A stretch of 64,000 nucleotides of DNA from Dactylosporangium siamense (lineage in GTDB: Bacteria; Actinomycetota; Actinomycetes; Mycobacteriales; Micromonosporaceae): positions 124,001 through 188,000 of the forward strand of contig NZ_BONQ01000024.1 of assembly GCF_016862795.1 (NCBI RefSeq), in the 5' to 3' direction. This document shows, piece after piece, positions 51,539 through 59,856 of the stretch. Below the pieces are notes generated by a model. That model was not told where the DNA came from and made no database searches. It saw only the letters and a program-made list of their open reading frames with translations. The position numbers were made by a program, and so were the translations under genes. Within the stretch, counting starts at the first letter, position 1, and each line of letters begins with the position of its first letter.

Positions 51539-53062
51539 CTAGAAGAACCCGAGCTTGTTCGGGGAGTAGCTGACCAGGAGGTTCTTGGTCTGCTGGTAGT
51601 GCTCCAGCATCATCTTGTGGTTCTCCCGGCCGATGCCGGACTGCTTGTAGCCGCCGAACGCGGCGTGCGCCGGGTACGCGTGGTAGCAGTTGGTCCACAC
51701 CCGGCCGGCCTGGATCGCGCGCCCCGCCCGGTAGGCGGTGTTCGTGTCCCGGGTCCAGACGCCGGCGCCCAGCCCGTACAGGGTGTCGTTGGCGATCTTG
51801 ATCGCGTCGGCGAAGTCCGCGAACGACGTCACCGACACCACCGGGCCGAAGATCTCCTCCTGGAAGATCCGCATCGCGTTGTCGCCCTCGAAGACGGTCG
51901 GCTGGACGTAGTAGCCGCCCGCGAGCTCCCCGCCCAGGTCGGCCCGCTCGCCGCCGGTGAGGACCTTCGCGCCCTCCTGCCGGCCGATGTCGAGGTACGA
52001 CAGGATCTTCTCCAGCTGGTCGTTGGAGGCCTGCGCGCCGATCATCGTGTCGGTGTCCAGGGGATGCCCCTGCTTGATGGCGTCGACCCGGTCCACGGCG
52101 GCGGCCATGAAGTCGGCGTAGTGCCCCTGCTGCACGAGGGCCCGCGACGGGCAGGTGCAGACCTCGCCCTGGTTGAGCGCGAACATCGCGAAGCCTTCGA
52201 GGGCCTTGTCGAAGAACGCGTCGTTGGCGGTGCTCACGTCGTCGAAGAAGATGTTCGGCGACTTGCCGCCGAGTTCGAGGGTGACGGGTTTGATGTTCTC
52301 GGAGGCGTACTGCATGATCAGCCGCCCGGTCGTGGTCTCGCCGGTGAAGGCGACCTTGGCGACCCGCGGGCTGCTGGCCAGGGGCTTGCCGGCCTCGACG
52401 CCGAAGCCGTTGACGATGTTGACCACGCCGGCCGGGAGCAGGTCGGCGATGAGCCCCATCCAGACGTGGATCGAGGCGGGGGTCTGCTCGGCGGGCTTGA
52501 GCACGACGCAGTTGCCGGCGGCGAGGGCGGGCGCCAGCTTCCACGTCGCCATCAGGATCGGGAAGTTCCACGGGATGATCTGGGCGACGACGCCGAGCGG
52601 CTCGTGGAAGTGATACGCGACGGTGTCGTCGTCGAGCTCGCCGAGGCTGCCCTCCTGGGCCCGGATCGCGCCGGCGAAGTAGCGGAAGTGGTCGATCGCG
52701 AGGGGGATGTCGGCGGCCAGGGTCTCCCGGACCGGCTTGCCGTTCTCCCACGTCTCCGCGACGGCGAGAAGCTCGAGGTTGGCCTCCATCCGGTCGGCGA
52801 TCCTGTTGAGGATGTTGGCCCGGTCGGCGACGGAGGTGCGGCCCCACGCGTCGGCGGCGCCGTGCGCGGCGTCGAGGGCGGCCTCGACGTCCTCGGCGGT
52901 GCCCCGGGCGATCTCGCAGAAGGTCTCGCCGGTGACGGGGGAGGGGTTCTCGAAATACTGACCGCGGGCGGGCTTGACGTACTCGCCGCCGATCCAGTGG
53001 TCGTACCGGGGCTGGAAGGTCACCAGGGCCCCGTCCTGGCCGGGTGCTGCGTAACGGGTCAT
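51539..53062 (-). CDS. NAD+-dependent aldehyde dehydrogenase (ExaC/AldB-like)
   Basis: 507 aa. ALDH motifs: [30 protein letters not shown] (general base Glu), [11 protein letters not shown] (catalytic Cys near residue 300) and [12 protein letters not shown]. The tail ([17 protein letters not shown]) is typical of the acetaldehyde/chloroacetaldehyde group. With a GAF regulator upstream and DUF779 downstream this is the standard module for short-chain aldehyde oxidation. Within this cluster it may also take aminoaldehydes. TAACGT lies 6 nt before the ATG with no Shine-Dalgarno, suggesting its own leaderless transcript in addition to read-through. Confidence 0.92.
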   Translation of the reverse strand: MTRYAAPGQDGALVTFQPRYDHWIGGEYVKPARGQYFENPSPVTGETFCEIARGTAEDVEAALDAAHGAADAWGRTSVADRANILNRIADRMEANLELLAVAETWENGKPVRETLAADIPLAIDHFRYFAGAIRAQEGSLGELDDDTVAYHFHEPLGVVAQIIPWNFPILMATWKLAPALAAGNCVVLKPAEQTPASIHVWMGLIADLLPAGVVNIVNGFGVEAGKPLASSPRVAKVAFTGETTTGRLIMQYASENIKPVTLELGGKSPNIFFDDVSTANDAFFDKALEGFAMFALNQGEVCTCPSRALVQQGHYADFMAAAVDRVDAIKQGHPLDTDTMIGAQASNDQLEKILSYLDIGRQEGAKVLTGGERADLGGELAGGYYVQPTVFEGDNAMRIFQEEIFGPVVSVTSFADFADAIKIANDTLYGLGAGVWTRDTNTAYRAGRAIQAGRVWTNCYHAYPAHAAFGGYKQSGIGRENHKMMLEHYQQTKNLLVSYSPNKLGFF

Positions 53063-53068
53063 GCCCGG

Positions 53069-53074
53069 ACGTTA
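53069..53074 (-). promoter_or_regulatory. -10 box of a possible leaderless aldehyde dehydrogenase transcript
   Basis: On the minus strand TAACGT, 6 nt, then ATG 53062. The box overlaps the stop codon of the upstream regulator gene. Confidence 0.4.
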
Positions 53075-54343
53075 ATTACGGGAACGTTGCATCCACGTTG
53101 CGTCCGGCGGCGCGTACTCGTCGGCCAGCTGCTGGACCCGGTCGAGGGCCATCGCGGCGCGTGGCGAGCCGGCCGGCAGCGCCGTCGCCAGGGCCTCCCA
53201 CATCCACAGGTCGTCCGAGCCCCAGGGGGCGCGGGTCCAGGCGTCGAGGAGGGCCGGGTCGTGCGAGGCGCGCACGGCGGCCCGCAGCTGCCCCTCGACG
53301 AGCCGCCGCAGCCGGACGATCCCCGGCGCGTCGGAGCCGGGCAGGAGGGGGCCGTTGTACGCCCGCAGCGCCGCCGGCACGTCGCCGCGCCGCAACAGTG
53401 CGGTGACGTCCTGGAAGTCCGCCGTCACCGGCTCCTGCAGCCGGTACGGCCGCGACGACAGCAGCGGCCCGAGGATCCGCCGCAGCCTGGACAGTTCGGC
53501 CCGGATGGTCACCGGGTTCACGGCGTCCCCGTAGAGCTCCAGCCCGAGCTGGTCGCCGGTGAGCCCTTCCGGGTGCTGGAGCAGCAGGGCCAGCAGCTCG
53601 CTGTGCCGGCGGCCGAGCTTCAGGGCCTTCCCGCGGACGGTCAGCCTGCCCTCGTCCCGGCCGAGCGAGGCGAAATGGCCCGCGTGCGTCGCCGGGAGGG
53701 TGGCCAGGTGCGCCTCGGCGGCGCGGGCGGTCGCCTGCACCAGGGCCAGGCTGTGCGGATTGGCCAGGTGGTCACCGCCGGTGACGTCGATCGCGCCGAG
53801 CAGCAGCCCGGTGTGCGGGTCGTGGATCGGCGCGGCCGAGCACGTCCACCGCTGGGCCCGCCGGCTGAAGTGCTCGGTCGCGAAGATCTGCACCGCGTGG
53901 TCGACGGCGACGGCGGTCCCGGGCGCGTTCGTGCCGGCGTGCGCCTCGTCCCAGTGCGCCCCGGCGACGAAGTTCATCGACTCGGCCTGGCGCAGCACGC
54001 TGCCGTGCCCCTCGACCCACAGCAGCCGCCCGCGCGCGTCGCAGATCGCCATGAGATGGTCGCCGTCCTCGGCGATGCTGCCGAGCAGGTCCCGAAACAG
54101 CGGCAGGGTGTGCCGCAGCGGGTGGGTGGCCCGGTAGTCCTCCAGCGAGTCCAGGTCCACGGGGGCGGCGGCGTCGGGGTCCAGGTGCGCCGCGGCGCTG
54201 CGCTGCCACGACTCGGCCACGACGCTGCGCACGTCGGTGACGGTGCCCGTGCCGGCCAGGAACGCGTCGTGGGCGGCGCCCATCTGGCGGATCCGTTCCC
54301 CGGGGTCGGCACCGGCGCGCAGCGCCAACCAGGGATTCCGCAT
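53072..54343 (-). CDS. GAF-domain transcriptional regulator (AcoR-like N-terminus, no AAA+ domain)
   Basis: 423 aa. The N-terminal ESWQRSAAAHLDPDAAAPVDLD and GAF core (GSIAEDGDHLMAICDARGRLLWVEGH, then FVAGAHWDEAHAGTNAPGTAVAVDHAVQIFATEHF, CSAAPIHDPHTG) match the sensor part of acetoin regulators. Instead of the sigma54 AAA+ module, the C-terminal part is a winged-helix-like region (ALKLGRRHSELLALLLQHPEGLTGDQL ... RAELSRLRRILG). Known relatives regulate the adjacent aldehyde dehydrogenase. A palindrome at its transcription start suggests autoregulation. Confidence 0.85.
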   Translation of the reverse strand: MRNPWLALRAGADPGERIRQMGAAHDAFLAGTGTVTDVRSVVAESWQRSAAAHLDPDAAAPVDLDSLEDYRATHPLRHTLPLFRDLLGSIAEDGDHLMAICDARGRLLWVEGHGSVLRQAESMNFVAGAHWDEAHAGTNAPGTAVAVDHAVQIFATEHFSRRAQRWTCSAAPIHDPHTGLLLGAIDVTGGDHLANPHSLALVQATARAAEAHLATLPATHAGHFASLGRDEGRLTVRGKALKLGRRHSELLALLLQHPEGLTGDQLGLELYGDAVNPVTIRAELSRLRRILGPLLSSRPYRLQEPVTADFQDVTALLRRGDVPAALRAYNGPLLPGSDAPGIVRLRRLVEGQLRAAVRASHDPALLDAWTRAPWGSDDLWMWEALATALPAGSPRAAMALDRVQQLADEYAPPDATWMQRSRN

Positions 54344-54351
54344 GCCCCATA

Positions 54352-54397
54352 GTGACCCCGGTCACGCATGATCCGCCAGTGCCCGAGGGACTGCCAA
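54352..54397 (-). promoter_or_regulatory. Promoter and palindromic operator of the GAF regulator gene
   Basis: On the minus strand -35 TTGGCA (54397-54392), 18-bp spacer, -10 GATCAT (54373-54368). The palindrome GTGACC-CC-GGTCAC (54352-54365) lies at the predicted transcription start, 9-22 bp before the ATG. Confidence 0.5.
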
Positions 54398-54487
54398 TAC
54401 GATGAGCGCATGAGTGCGGAGACCGTCGGCGCGCACATGCCTTGGATCGTGACGCTCGAGCACATCGTCACGACCTGGCCTGAACGA

Positions 54488-54516
54488 GGTGCCCCGGCTT
54501 TCGCGGCCAGGGCACC
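54488..54516 (-). terminator. Hairpin terminator after gabT
   Basis: GGTGCCC, one mismatch, GGC, 7-nt loop, GCC, GGGCACC. It starts 7 nt past the gabT stop codon. The rest of the 179-bp gap holds only the regulator promoter. Confidence 0.65.
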
Positions 54517-54522
54517 CCACCT

Positions 54523-55803
54523 TCAGAGCACTGACTCCAGCGCGTCGAGGGCGCGGGTCAGGGTCTCGTCGTCCATGACCAGCGGGGGCAGGAAGCGGAT
54601 CACGTTGCCGTAGGTGCCGCAGGTGAGCAGCAGCAGCCCGGCCTGGTGCGCCGCCTTCTGGATCGCCGCGGTTCTCGCCGGGTCCGGGGTGGGACCGCTG
54701 GCGCCGGAGGCGCCGGGCACGACGATCTCCAGGGCCAGCATGGCGCCCCGGCCACGGACCTCGCCGATGAACGGGTGCGTGGCGGCGAGGGATTCCAGCC
54801 TGGGCCGCAGGACCGACTCGATCCGTCGCGCCGCCGCGGCCAGGTCGAGCTCCCGCATCGTCTCGATCGAGGCGAGCGCGGCCGCGCAGGCGATCGGGTT
54901 GCCCCCGTACGTGCCGCCGAGGCCGCCGACGTGCACCGCGTCCATCAGCTCGGCCCGGCCGGTCACCCCGGCGAGCGGCAGGCCGCCGGCGATGCCCTTC
55001 GCGGTGGTGATCAGGTCCGGTTCGACGCCCTCGTGCGTGCTGGCGAACCAGTCGCCGGTGCGGCAGAACCCGGTCTGGATCTCGTCGGCGACGAACAGCG
55101 CACCGGACGCGCGGGCCCACGCGGCGATCGCCGGCAGGAACCCGGGCGCGGGCACGATGAAGCCGCCCTCGCCCTGGATCGGCTCGATCAGCACCGCGGC
55201 GACCTGATCGGCGCCGACCTGCTTCTCGATCATGCCGATGGCGAGGGCCGCCGCGTCGGCGCCGGGCAGCCCGTCGCGGAACGGATACGACATCGGCACC
55301 CGGTAGATCTCACCGGCGAACGGGCCGAAACCGTGCTTGTAGGGCATCGCCTTCGCGGTCAGGGCCATCGTGAGGTTGGTGCGGCCGTGGTACGCGTGGT
55401 CGAACACCACGACCGCCTGCCGCCCGGTCGCGTGCCGGGCGATCTTCACCGCGTTCTCGACGGCCTCGGCGCCGGAGTTGAACAGCGCCGAGCGCTTCTC
55501 GAACGTGCCCGGGGTGAGCGCGTTGAGCTGCTCGCACACGGCGACGTAGCTCTCGTACGGCGCGATCATGAAGCAGGTGTGGGTGAAGCGCTCGACCTGC
55601 CGCCGCACCGCCTCGACGACGCGAGGCGAGGCGTTGCCGACGTTGGTGACGGCGATACCGGCCGCCAGGTCGATCCACTCCCGGCCGTCCACGTCGGTCA
55701 GCGTGCCGCCCGACGCGTGGTCCACGTACGACGTGATCATGCTGCCGACCCCGCGGGCGACCGCCGCGGTCCGGCGCTTGTGGATGTCCTCAGAGGCATT
55801 CAT
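54523..55803 (-). CDS. gabT: 4-aminobutyrate aminotransferase
   Basis: 426 aa, class-III PLP enzyme: WIDLAAGIAVTNVGNASPRVVEAV, ALFNSGAEAVENAVKIARHATGR, VVFDHAYHGRTNLTMALTAK, LIEPIQGEGGFIVPAPGFL, FVADEIQTGFCRTG and DLITTAKGIAGGLPLAGVTG (PLP lysine). This is the actinobacterial GabT pattern: GABA + 2-oxoglutarate to succinate semialdehyde + glutamate. It starts 10 nt after the stop of the aminobutyraldehyde dehydrogenase, whose product is its substrate, and ends at a terminator. Confidence 0.93.
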   Translation of the reverse strand: MNASEDIHKRRTAAVARGVGSMITSYVDHASGGTLTDVDGREWIDLAAGIAVTNVGNASPRVVEAVRRQVERFTHTCFMIAPYESYVAVCEQLNALTPGTFEKRSALFNSGAEAVENAVKIARHATGRQAVVVFDHAYHGRTNLTMALTAKAMPYKHGFGPFAGEIYRVPMSYPFRDGLPGADAAALAIGMIEKQVGADQVAAVLIEPIQGEGGFIVPAPGFLPAIAAWARASGALFVADEIQTGFCRTGDWFASTHEGVEPDLITTAKGIAGGLPLAGVTGRAELMDAVHVGGLGGTYGGNPIACAAALASIETMRELDLAAAARRIESVLRPRLESLAATHPFIGEVRGRGAMLALEIVVPGASGASGPTPDPARTAAIQKAAHQAGLLLLTCGTYGNVIRFLPPLVMDDETLTRALDALESVL

Positions 55804-55813
55804 CAGGCGCCCA

Positions 55814-57244
55814 TCACAGGTCGATGTTGTGCATGACGTGCTTGATCCGGGTGTAGTCCTCCAGCCCGTACATGGACAGGTCCTTGCCGTAGCCGGAGGA
55901 CTTGAAACCGCCGTGCGGCATCTCGGCGACGATCGGGATGTGGGCGTTGACCCACACGCAGCCGAAGTCGAGCCGGCGGGTCATCCGCATCGCCCGGCCG
56001 TGGTCCTTCGTCCAGACCGAGGAGGACAGCCCGTACTCCACGCCGTTGGCCCAGCGGACCGCCTCGTCCTCGTCGGTGAAGCGCTGCACGGTGATGACGG
56101 GTCCGAAGACCTCGTCCTGGATGATCTCGTCCTCCTGGCGCAGGCCGGACACGACGGTGGGGGAGTAGAAGTAGCCCTTGTCACCGACCCGGGCGCCGCC
56201 CGCGTTGAGCTTCGCGTGGTCGGGCAGCCGGTCCAGGAACCCGGCGACCCGGGCCAGCTGGTTGGCGTTGTTGAGCGGGCCGTAGAGCACGTCCTCGTCG
56301 TCGGGCGCGCCGGTCTTCGTCGCGGCGGCCTGCTCGGCGATCGCGGCCACGAAGTCGTCGTAGATGCCGGGGCCGGCGAGCACGCGGGTCGCCGCGGTGC
56401 AGTCCTGCCCCGCGTTGAAGTAGCCGGCGACCGCGATCGCCTCGGCGGCCGCCGCCAGGTCCGCGTCGTCGAAGACCACGACCGGTGCCTTGCCGCCGAG
56501 CTCCAGGTGGGTGCGCTTGAGCATGGGCGCGGCGGCGCCGGCCACCTCGCGGCCCGCGCGCACCGAGCCGGTGATCGACACGAACTGCGGCGTCGGGTGC
56601 GACACCAGGGCGCGGCCGGTGTCCCGGTCGCCGGTGACCACGTTGAGCACGCCCGGCGGCAGGAACTCCGCGGCCAGCTCGGCCAACAGCAGCGACGACA
56701 CCGGGGTGGTGTCCGACGGCTTGAGCACGACGGTGTTGCCGGCGGCGAGGGCCGGCGCGATCTTCCAGATGGCCATCATCAGCGGGTAGTTCCACGGGGT
56801 CACCTGCGCGCAGACGCCGATCGGCTCGCGGCGCACGTAGCTGGTGTGGCCCTTCATGTACTCCCCGGCGGACTTGCCCTCCAGGACCCGGGCGGCACCG
56901 GCGAAGAAGCGGACCTGGTCGACCGCCGGGGGCAGCTCGTCGCTGGTGGTCAGGGCGCGGGGCTTGCCCGTGTTCTGGCACTCGGCGTCGATGAGCTCGG
57001 CCGCGCGGTCCTCCATGGCGTCGGCGAGCTTCAGCAGCGCCCGCTGCCGCTCCGCGGGTGTGGCGTCGCGCCACGTCTCGAACGCCTTGCTGGCCGCCTT
57101 CACCGCGCGGTCGACGTCGGCCTCGCCCGAGACCGGCGCGGAGGCGAACACCTCACCGGTCGAGGGGTCGATCAGGTCCGAATAACGGCCGTCGGCGGGC
57201 TCCACGTGGGCGCCGTCGATGAAGTTCTGCAGTTGCTTGGTCAT
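55814..57244 (-). CDS. Gamma-aminobutyraldehyde dehydrogenase (PatD-like)
   Basis: 476 aa from ATG 57244 (AAAGGAG 7 nt upstream). ALDH motifs: [53 protein letters not shown] (Glu), FNAGQDCTAATR (catalytic Cys) and DEVFGPVITVQRF. The combination GQDCTAATR with WVNAHIPIVAEMPHGG matches the PatD/YdcW aminobutyraldehyde group. It oxidises 4-aminobutanal to GABA with NAD+. First gene of the patD-gabT pair, divergent from another aldehyde dehydrogenase across a 106-bp region. Confidence 0.9.
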   Translation of the reverse strand: MTKQLQNFIDGAHVEPADGRYSDLIDPSTGEVFASAPVSGEADVDRAVKAASKAFETWRDATPAERQRALLKLADAMEDRAAELIDAECQNTGKPRALTTSDELPPAVDQVRFFAGAARVLEGKSAGEYMKGHTSYVRREPIGVCAQVTPWNYPLMMAIWKIAPALAAGNTVVLKPSDTTPVSSLLLAELAAEFLPPGVLNVVTGDRDTGRALVSHPTPQFVSITGSVRAGREVAGAAAPMLKRTHLELGGKAPVVVFDDADLAAAAEAIAVAGYFNAGQDCTAATRVLAGPGIYDDFVAAIAEQAAATKTGAPDDEDVLYGPLNNANQLARVAGFLDRLPDHAKLNAGGARVGDKGYFYSPTVVSGLRQEDEIIQDEVFGPVITVQRFTDEDEAVRWANGVEYGLSSSVWTKDHGRAMRMTRRLDFGCVWVNAHIPIVAEMPHGGFKSSGYGKDLSMYGLEDYTRIKHVMHNIDL

Positions 57245-57337
57245 TGTCCACTCCTTTGAGTGCCGGCAGCCACATCCTTCCACCGATTCCGCAGCGCACA
57301 ACCCTTTGAGCAACTGTTTCCATGCTGTGAAGCGGCG

Positions 57338-57343
57338 TAGGCT
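57338..57343 (+). promoter_or_regulatory. -10 box of leaderless aldehyde dehydrogenase gene
   Basis: TAGGCT, 7 nt (GATGGTT), then GTG 57351. No Shine-Dalgarno. It supports GTG 57351 over the ATG at 57345. Confidence 0.5.
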
Positions 57344-57350
57344 GATGGTT

Positions 57351-58775
57351 GTGACCCCGTTCTTCATTGCCGGCCGGCCGGCGAGCAGCGATGACGTCGT
57401 CGAGATCCGCCACCCGTTCGACGGCCGCGTGGTCGGCAGCACCTCCAACGCCACGCCCGCGCAGGTCGAGGAGGCCGTCGCAGCAGCCGATGCGGTGCGC
57501 CACGAGGCCGCCGCACTCCCGGCGAGCGTTCGCGCGGCCGCCCTCGACCACGTCAGCGCCCGGCTCAAGGAGCGCGCCGAGGAGATCGCCCGGCTGATCA
57601 CCGGGGAGAACGGCAAGCCCCTGAAGTGGTCCCGCGGCGAGGTCGGCCGGGCGGTGTCCACGTTCCGGTGGGCCGCCGAGGAGGCCCGCCGCTTCTCCGG
57701 CGCCGTGCAACGCCTCGACACCGACCCCGCCGCCACCGGCCGGATCGCCCTGGTCAAGCGGGTGCCGAAGGGACCGGTGCTCGGCATCTCGCCGTTCAAC
57801 TTCCCGCTCAACCTGGTCGCACACAAGGTCGCCCCGGCGATCGCGGTCGGCGCGCCGATCGTGCTCAAGCCCGCGCCGGCGACCCCGCTCAGCGCGCTGC
57901 TGCTCGGGGAGATCCTCGCCGAGACCGACCTGCCCGCCGGCATGTGGTCGGTCCTGCCGATCCCCAACGACCGCGCCCCGGCGCTGGTCGCCGACCCGCG
58001 CCTGCCCGTGGTGTCCTTCACCGGCTCCGGCCCGGTCGGCTGGCGGATCCGCGAGGCCGTGCCCCGCAAGCACGTCACCCTCGAGCTCGGCGGCAACGCC
58101 GCGGTCCTGGTCTGCGAGGACTGGGACGACCTCGACTGGGCCGCCACCCGGATCGCCACGTTCTCCAACTACCAGGCCGGGCAGAGCTGCATCGCGGTGC
58201 AGCGGGTATACGTGCATGACCGGCACTTCGACGCGCTCAGCGACAAGCTGGTCGCGGCCGTCGAGGCGCAGGTGGGCGGTTCGCCGTGGGAGGACGCCAC
58301 CGACGTCGGGCCGCTGATCAGCGCGGCCGCGGCCGAGCGGGTCGAGTCCTGGGTCGGCGAGGCCGTCGCCGCCGGCGCGAAGCTGCTCACCGGTGGCACC
58401 CGCGACGGCGCCACCTACGCCCCGACCGTCCTGACCGGCGTCCCCGCCGACGCGAAGGTCGTCGCCGAGGAGGTCTTCGGCCCGGTCCTCGTCCTGGAGC
58501 GGGTCCCGTCCGACGCGGCCGGCCTCGCCGCCGTCAACGCATCGGAGTTCGGCCTGCAGGCGGGTGTCTTCACCCGCCGCCTCGACCGCGCCTTCGAGGC
58601 GCACCGCGTCCTTGACGTCGGCGGCGTCGTCGTCGGCGACGTGCCGAGCTACCGCGCCGACCAGATGCCCTATGGCGGCGCCAAGGCCAGCGGCGTCGGC
58701 CGGGAGGGTCTGGCCAGCGCCATGGCCGACTACACCGAGGACCGGGTCATGGTCCTGACGGGGCTGCAGATCTAG
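57351..58775 (+). CDS. Aldehyde dehydrogenase, candidate succinate-semialdehyde dehydrogenase
   Basis: 474 aa from GTG 57351. Motifs: GISPFNFPLNLVAHKVAPAIA, HVTLELGGNAAVLVCEDWD (Glu), NYQAGQSCIAVQRVYV (catalytic Cys) and EEVFGPVLVLERV. The FNFPLNLVAHKVAPA and YGGAKASGVGREG blocks place it in the branch with lactaldehyde/glyceraldehyde-3-phosphate (GapN-like) and semialdehyde dehydrogenases. Opposite patD-gabT, it is the natural candidate for succinate semialdehyde to succinate, completing the GABA shunt. A different aldehyde substrate cannot be excluded. Its stop overlaps the convergent CDF gene's stop by 4 nt. Confidence 0.87.
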   Translation: MTPFFIAGRPASSDDVVEIRHPFDGRVVGSTSNATPAQVEEAVAAADAVRHEAAALPASVRAAALDHVSARLKERAEEIARLITGENGKPLKWSRGEVGRAVSTFRWAAEEARRFSGAVQRLDTDPAATGRIALVKRVPKGPVLGISPFNFPLNLVAHKVAPAIAVGAPIVLKPAPATPLSALLLGEILAETDLPAGMWSVLPIPNDRAPALVADPRLPVVSFTGSGPVGWRIREAVPRKHVTLELGGNAAVLVCEDWDDLDWAATRIATFSNYQAGQSCIAVQRVYVHDRHFDALSDKLVAAVEAQVGGSPWEDATDVGPLISAAAAERVESWVGEAVAAGAKLLTGGTRDGATYAPTVLTGVPADAKVVAEEVFGPVLVLERVPSDAAGLAAVNASEFGLQAGVFTRRLDRAFEAHRVLDVGGVVVGDVPSYRADQMPYGGAKASGVGREGLASAMADYTEDRVMVLTGLQI

Positions 58776-59734
58776 GGCTTTTTCGCCGAGCCCGGCGGCC
58801 GTTCCTGCGTCTCGTGCAGCCGCTGGTCCCAGACGTCGGGCTCCAGGAAGACGAAGCACTCATCGTCGAGGTCCCCGCGGATGCGGGCCTCGGCGCGGTT
58901 GATCGCGTCGGTGACGTGCGCCACCGTCTCGTCCGCGGCGAAGGCGACCTTCGCCGCGATGAGCAGCTGGTCGGGGCCCAGGTGCATGGTGCGCAGGTGG
59001 ATCATCCGCTGGACCAGGGGCTCGGCCTCGATCGCGGCCTCGATCCGCCGCAGCGTCTCCTGGTCGGCCGACTCGCCGATCAGGAGGCTGCGCATCCGCG
59101 TCGACAGGGTGATCGAGATGATGACCAGCAGCACGCCGATCGCGATGGTGCCGACCGCGTCCCAGCGCCCGTCGCCGGTGACGACGGCGAGGGTGATGCC
59201 GACCGTGGCGAAGAACAGGCCGGTCAGCGCGCCGAAGTCCTCGGCGATCACCACCGGCAGCTCCGGCGACCGGGTGGTCCGGATGAACCGCAGCCACGGC
59301 AGCCCACGCCGCTCCGGCTGCGCCTCGTGCACCGCCGTGCGCAGGGAGAAGGACTCCAGCACGATCGACACGCCGAGCACCGCGAACGCCCACACCGGCG
59401 ACTCGACCGGCTCCGGGGCGTGCAGCTTCTCCCATCCCTCGAACAGGGCGAAGACGCCGCCGACGAGGAAGATGACCAGGGTCACCAGGAAGCCGTAGAA
59501 GTAGCGGAAGCGCTGATAGCCGAACGGGTGCAGTGGCGAAGCCTCCCGCTTGGCCCGGCGGCCGCCGATGAGCAGCAGCAGCTGGTTGGCGGTGTCGGCG
59601 ACGGAGTGCACGGCCTCGGCCAGCAGCGCCGAGGACCCGGTGAACAGGAACGCGACGAACTTGCTGACGGCGATGCCGAGGTTGGCGGCGAACGCGGCGA
59701 TGATCGCCCTGATGGAGTTACCTTCCTCGGCCAC
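58772..59734 (-). CDS. Cation diffusion facilitator family transporter (copy 1)
   Basis: About 320 aa. Six membrane segments and CDF signatures: LGIAVSKFVAFLFTGSSALLAEAVHSVADTANQLLLLIGGRRA (AxxxHxxxD metal site), HPFGYQRFRYFYGF, ELPVVIAEDFGALTGLFFATVGI, and a cytoplasmic C-terminal domain. It exports divalent metals (Zn, Co, Fe, Mn) in exchange for protons. GTG 59734 matches the N-terminus of the paralogue at 62643; a TTG at 59740 would add two residues. Its 3' end carries a small GGGCT/AGCCC hairpin that may terminate both convergent genes. Confidence 0.87.
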   Translation of the reverse strand: MAEEGNSIRAIIAAFAANLGIAVSKFVAFLFTGSSALLAEAVHSVADTANQLLLLIGGRRAKREASPLHPFGYQRFRYFYGFLVTLVIFLVGGVFALFEGWEKLHAPEPVESPVWAFAVLGVSIVLESFSLRTAVHEAQPERRGLPWLRFIRTTRSPELPVVIAEDFGALTGLFFATVGITLAVVTGDGRWDAVGTIAIGVLLVIISITLSTRMRSLLIGESADQETLRRIEAAIEAEPLVQRMIHLRTMHLGPDQLLIAAKVAFAADETVAHVTDAINRAEARIRGDLDDECFVFLEPDVWDQRLHETQERPPGSAKKP

Positions 59735-59813
59735 GCTCAAGCTGATACCACACCGGCGACGGGAACTAACGTTCGCAACTCCGGACTGACACGTGCGCGG
59801 AACGTCACCGCAT

Positions 59814-59819
59814 TAGGCT
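59814..59819 (+). promoter_or_regulatory. Candidate -10 box of the manB operon
   Basis: TAGGCT 37 nt before GTG 59857. Here a normal leader with AGGAG follows, in contrast to the leaderless genes using the same hexamer. Confidence 0.45.
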
Positions 59820-59856
59820 TCGGCATAGGACAGCGACCACGACAGGAGCGCGGACT

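Noticed and set aside
54368-54613. Small plus-strand frame (81 codons) in the gabT/regulator gap
   Set aside because: No Shine-Dalgarno. It runs antisense into gabT and crosses the terminator hairpin, with no recognisable motif.
40862-59740. Search for integrase, transposase, tRNA attachment site or flanking direct repeats around the polyamine block
   Set aside because: None seen by eye. The island interpretation therefore rests only on gene-order comparison.
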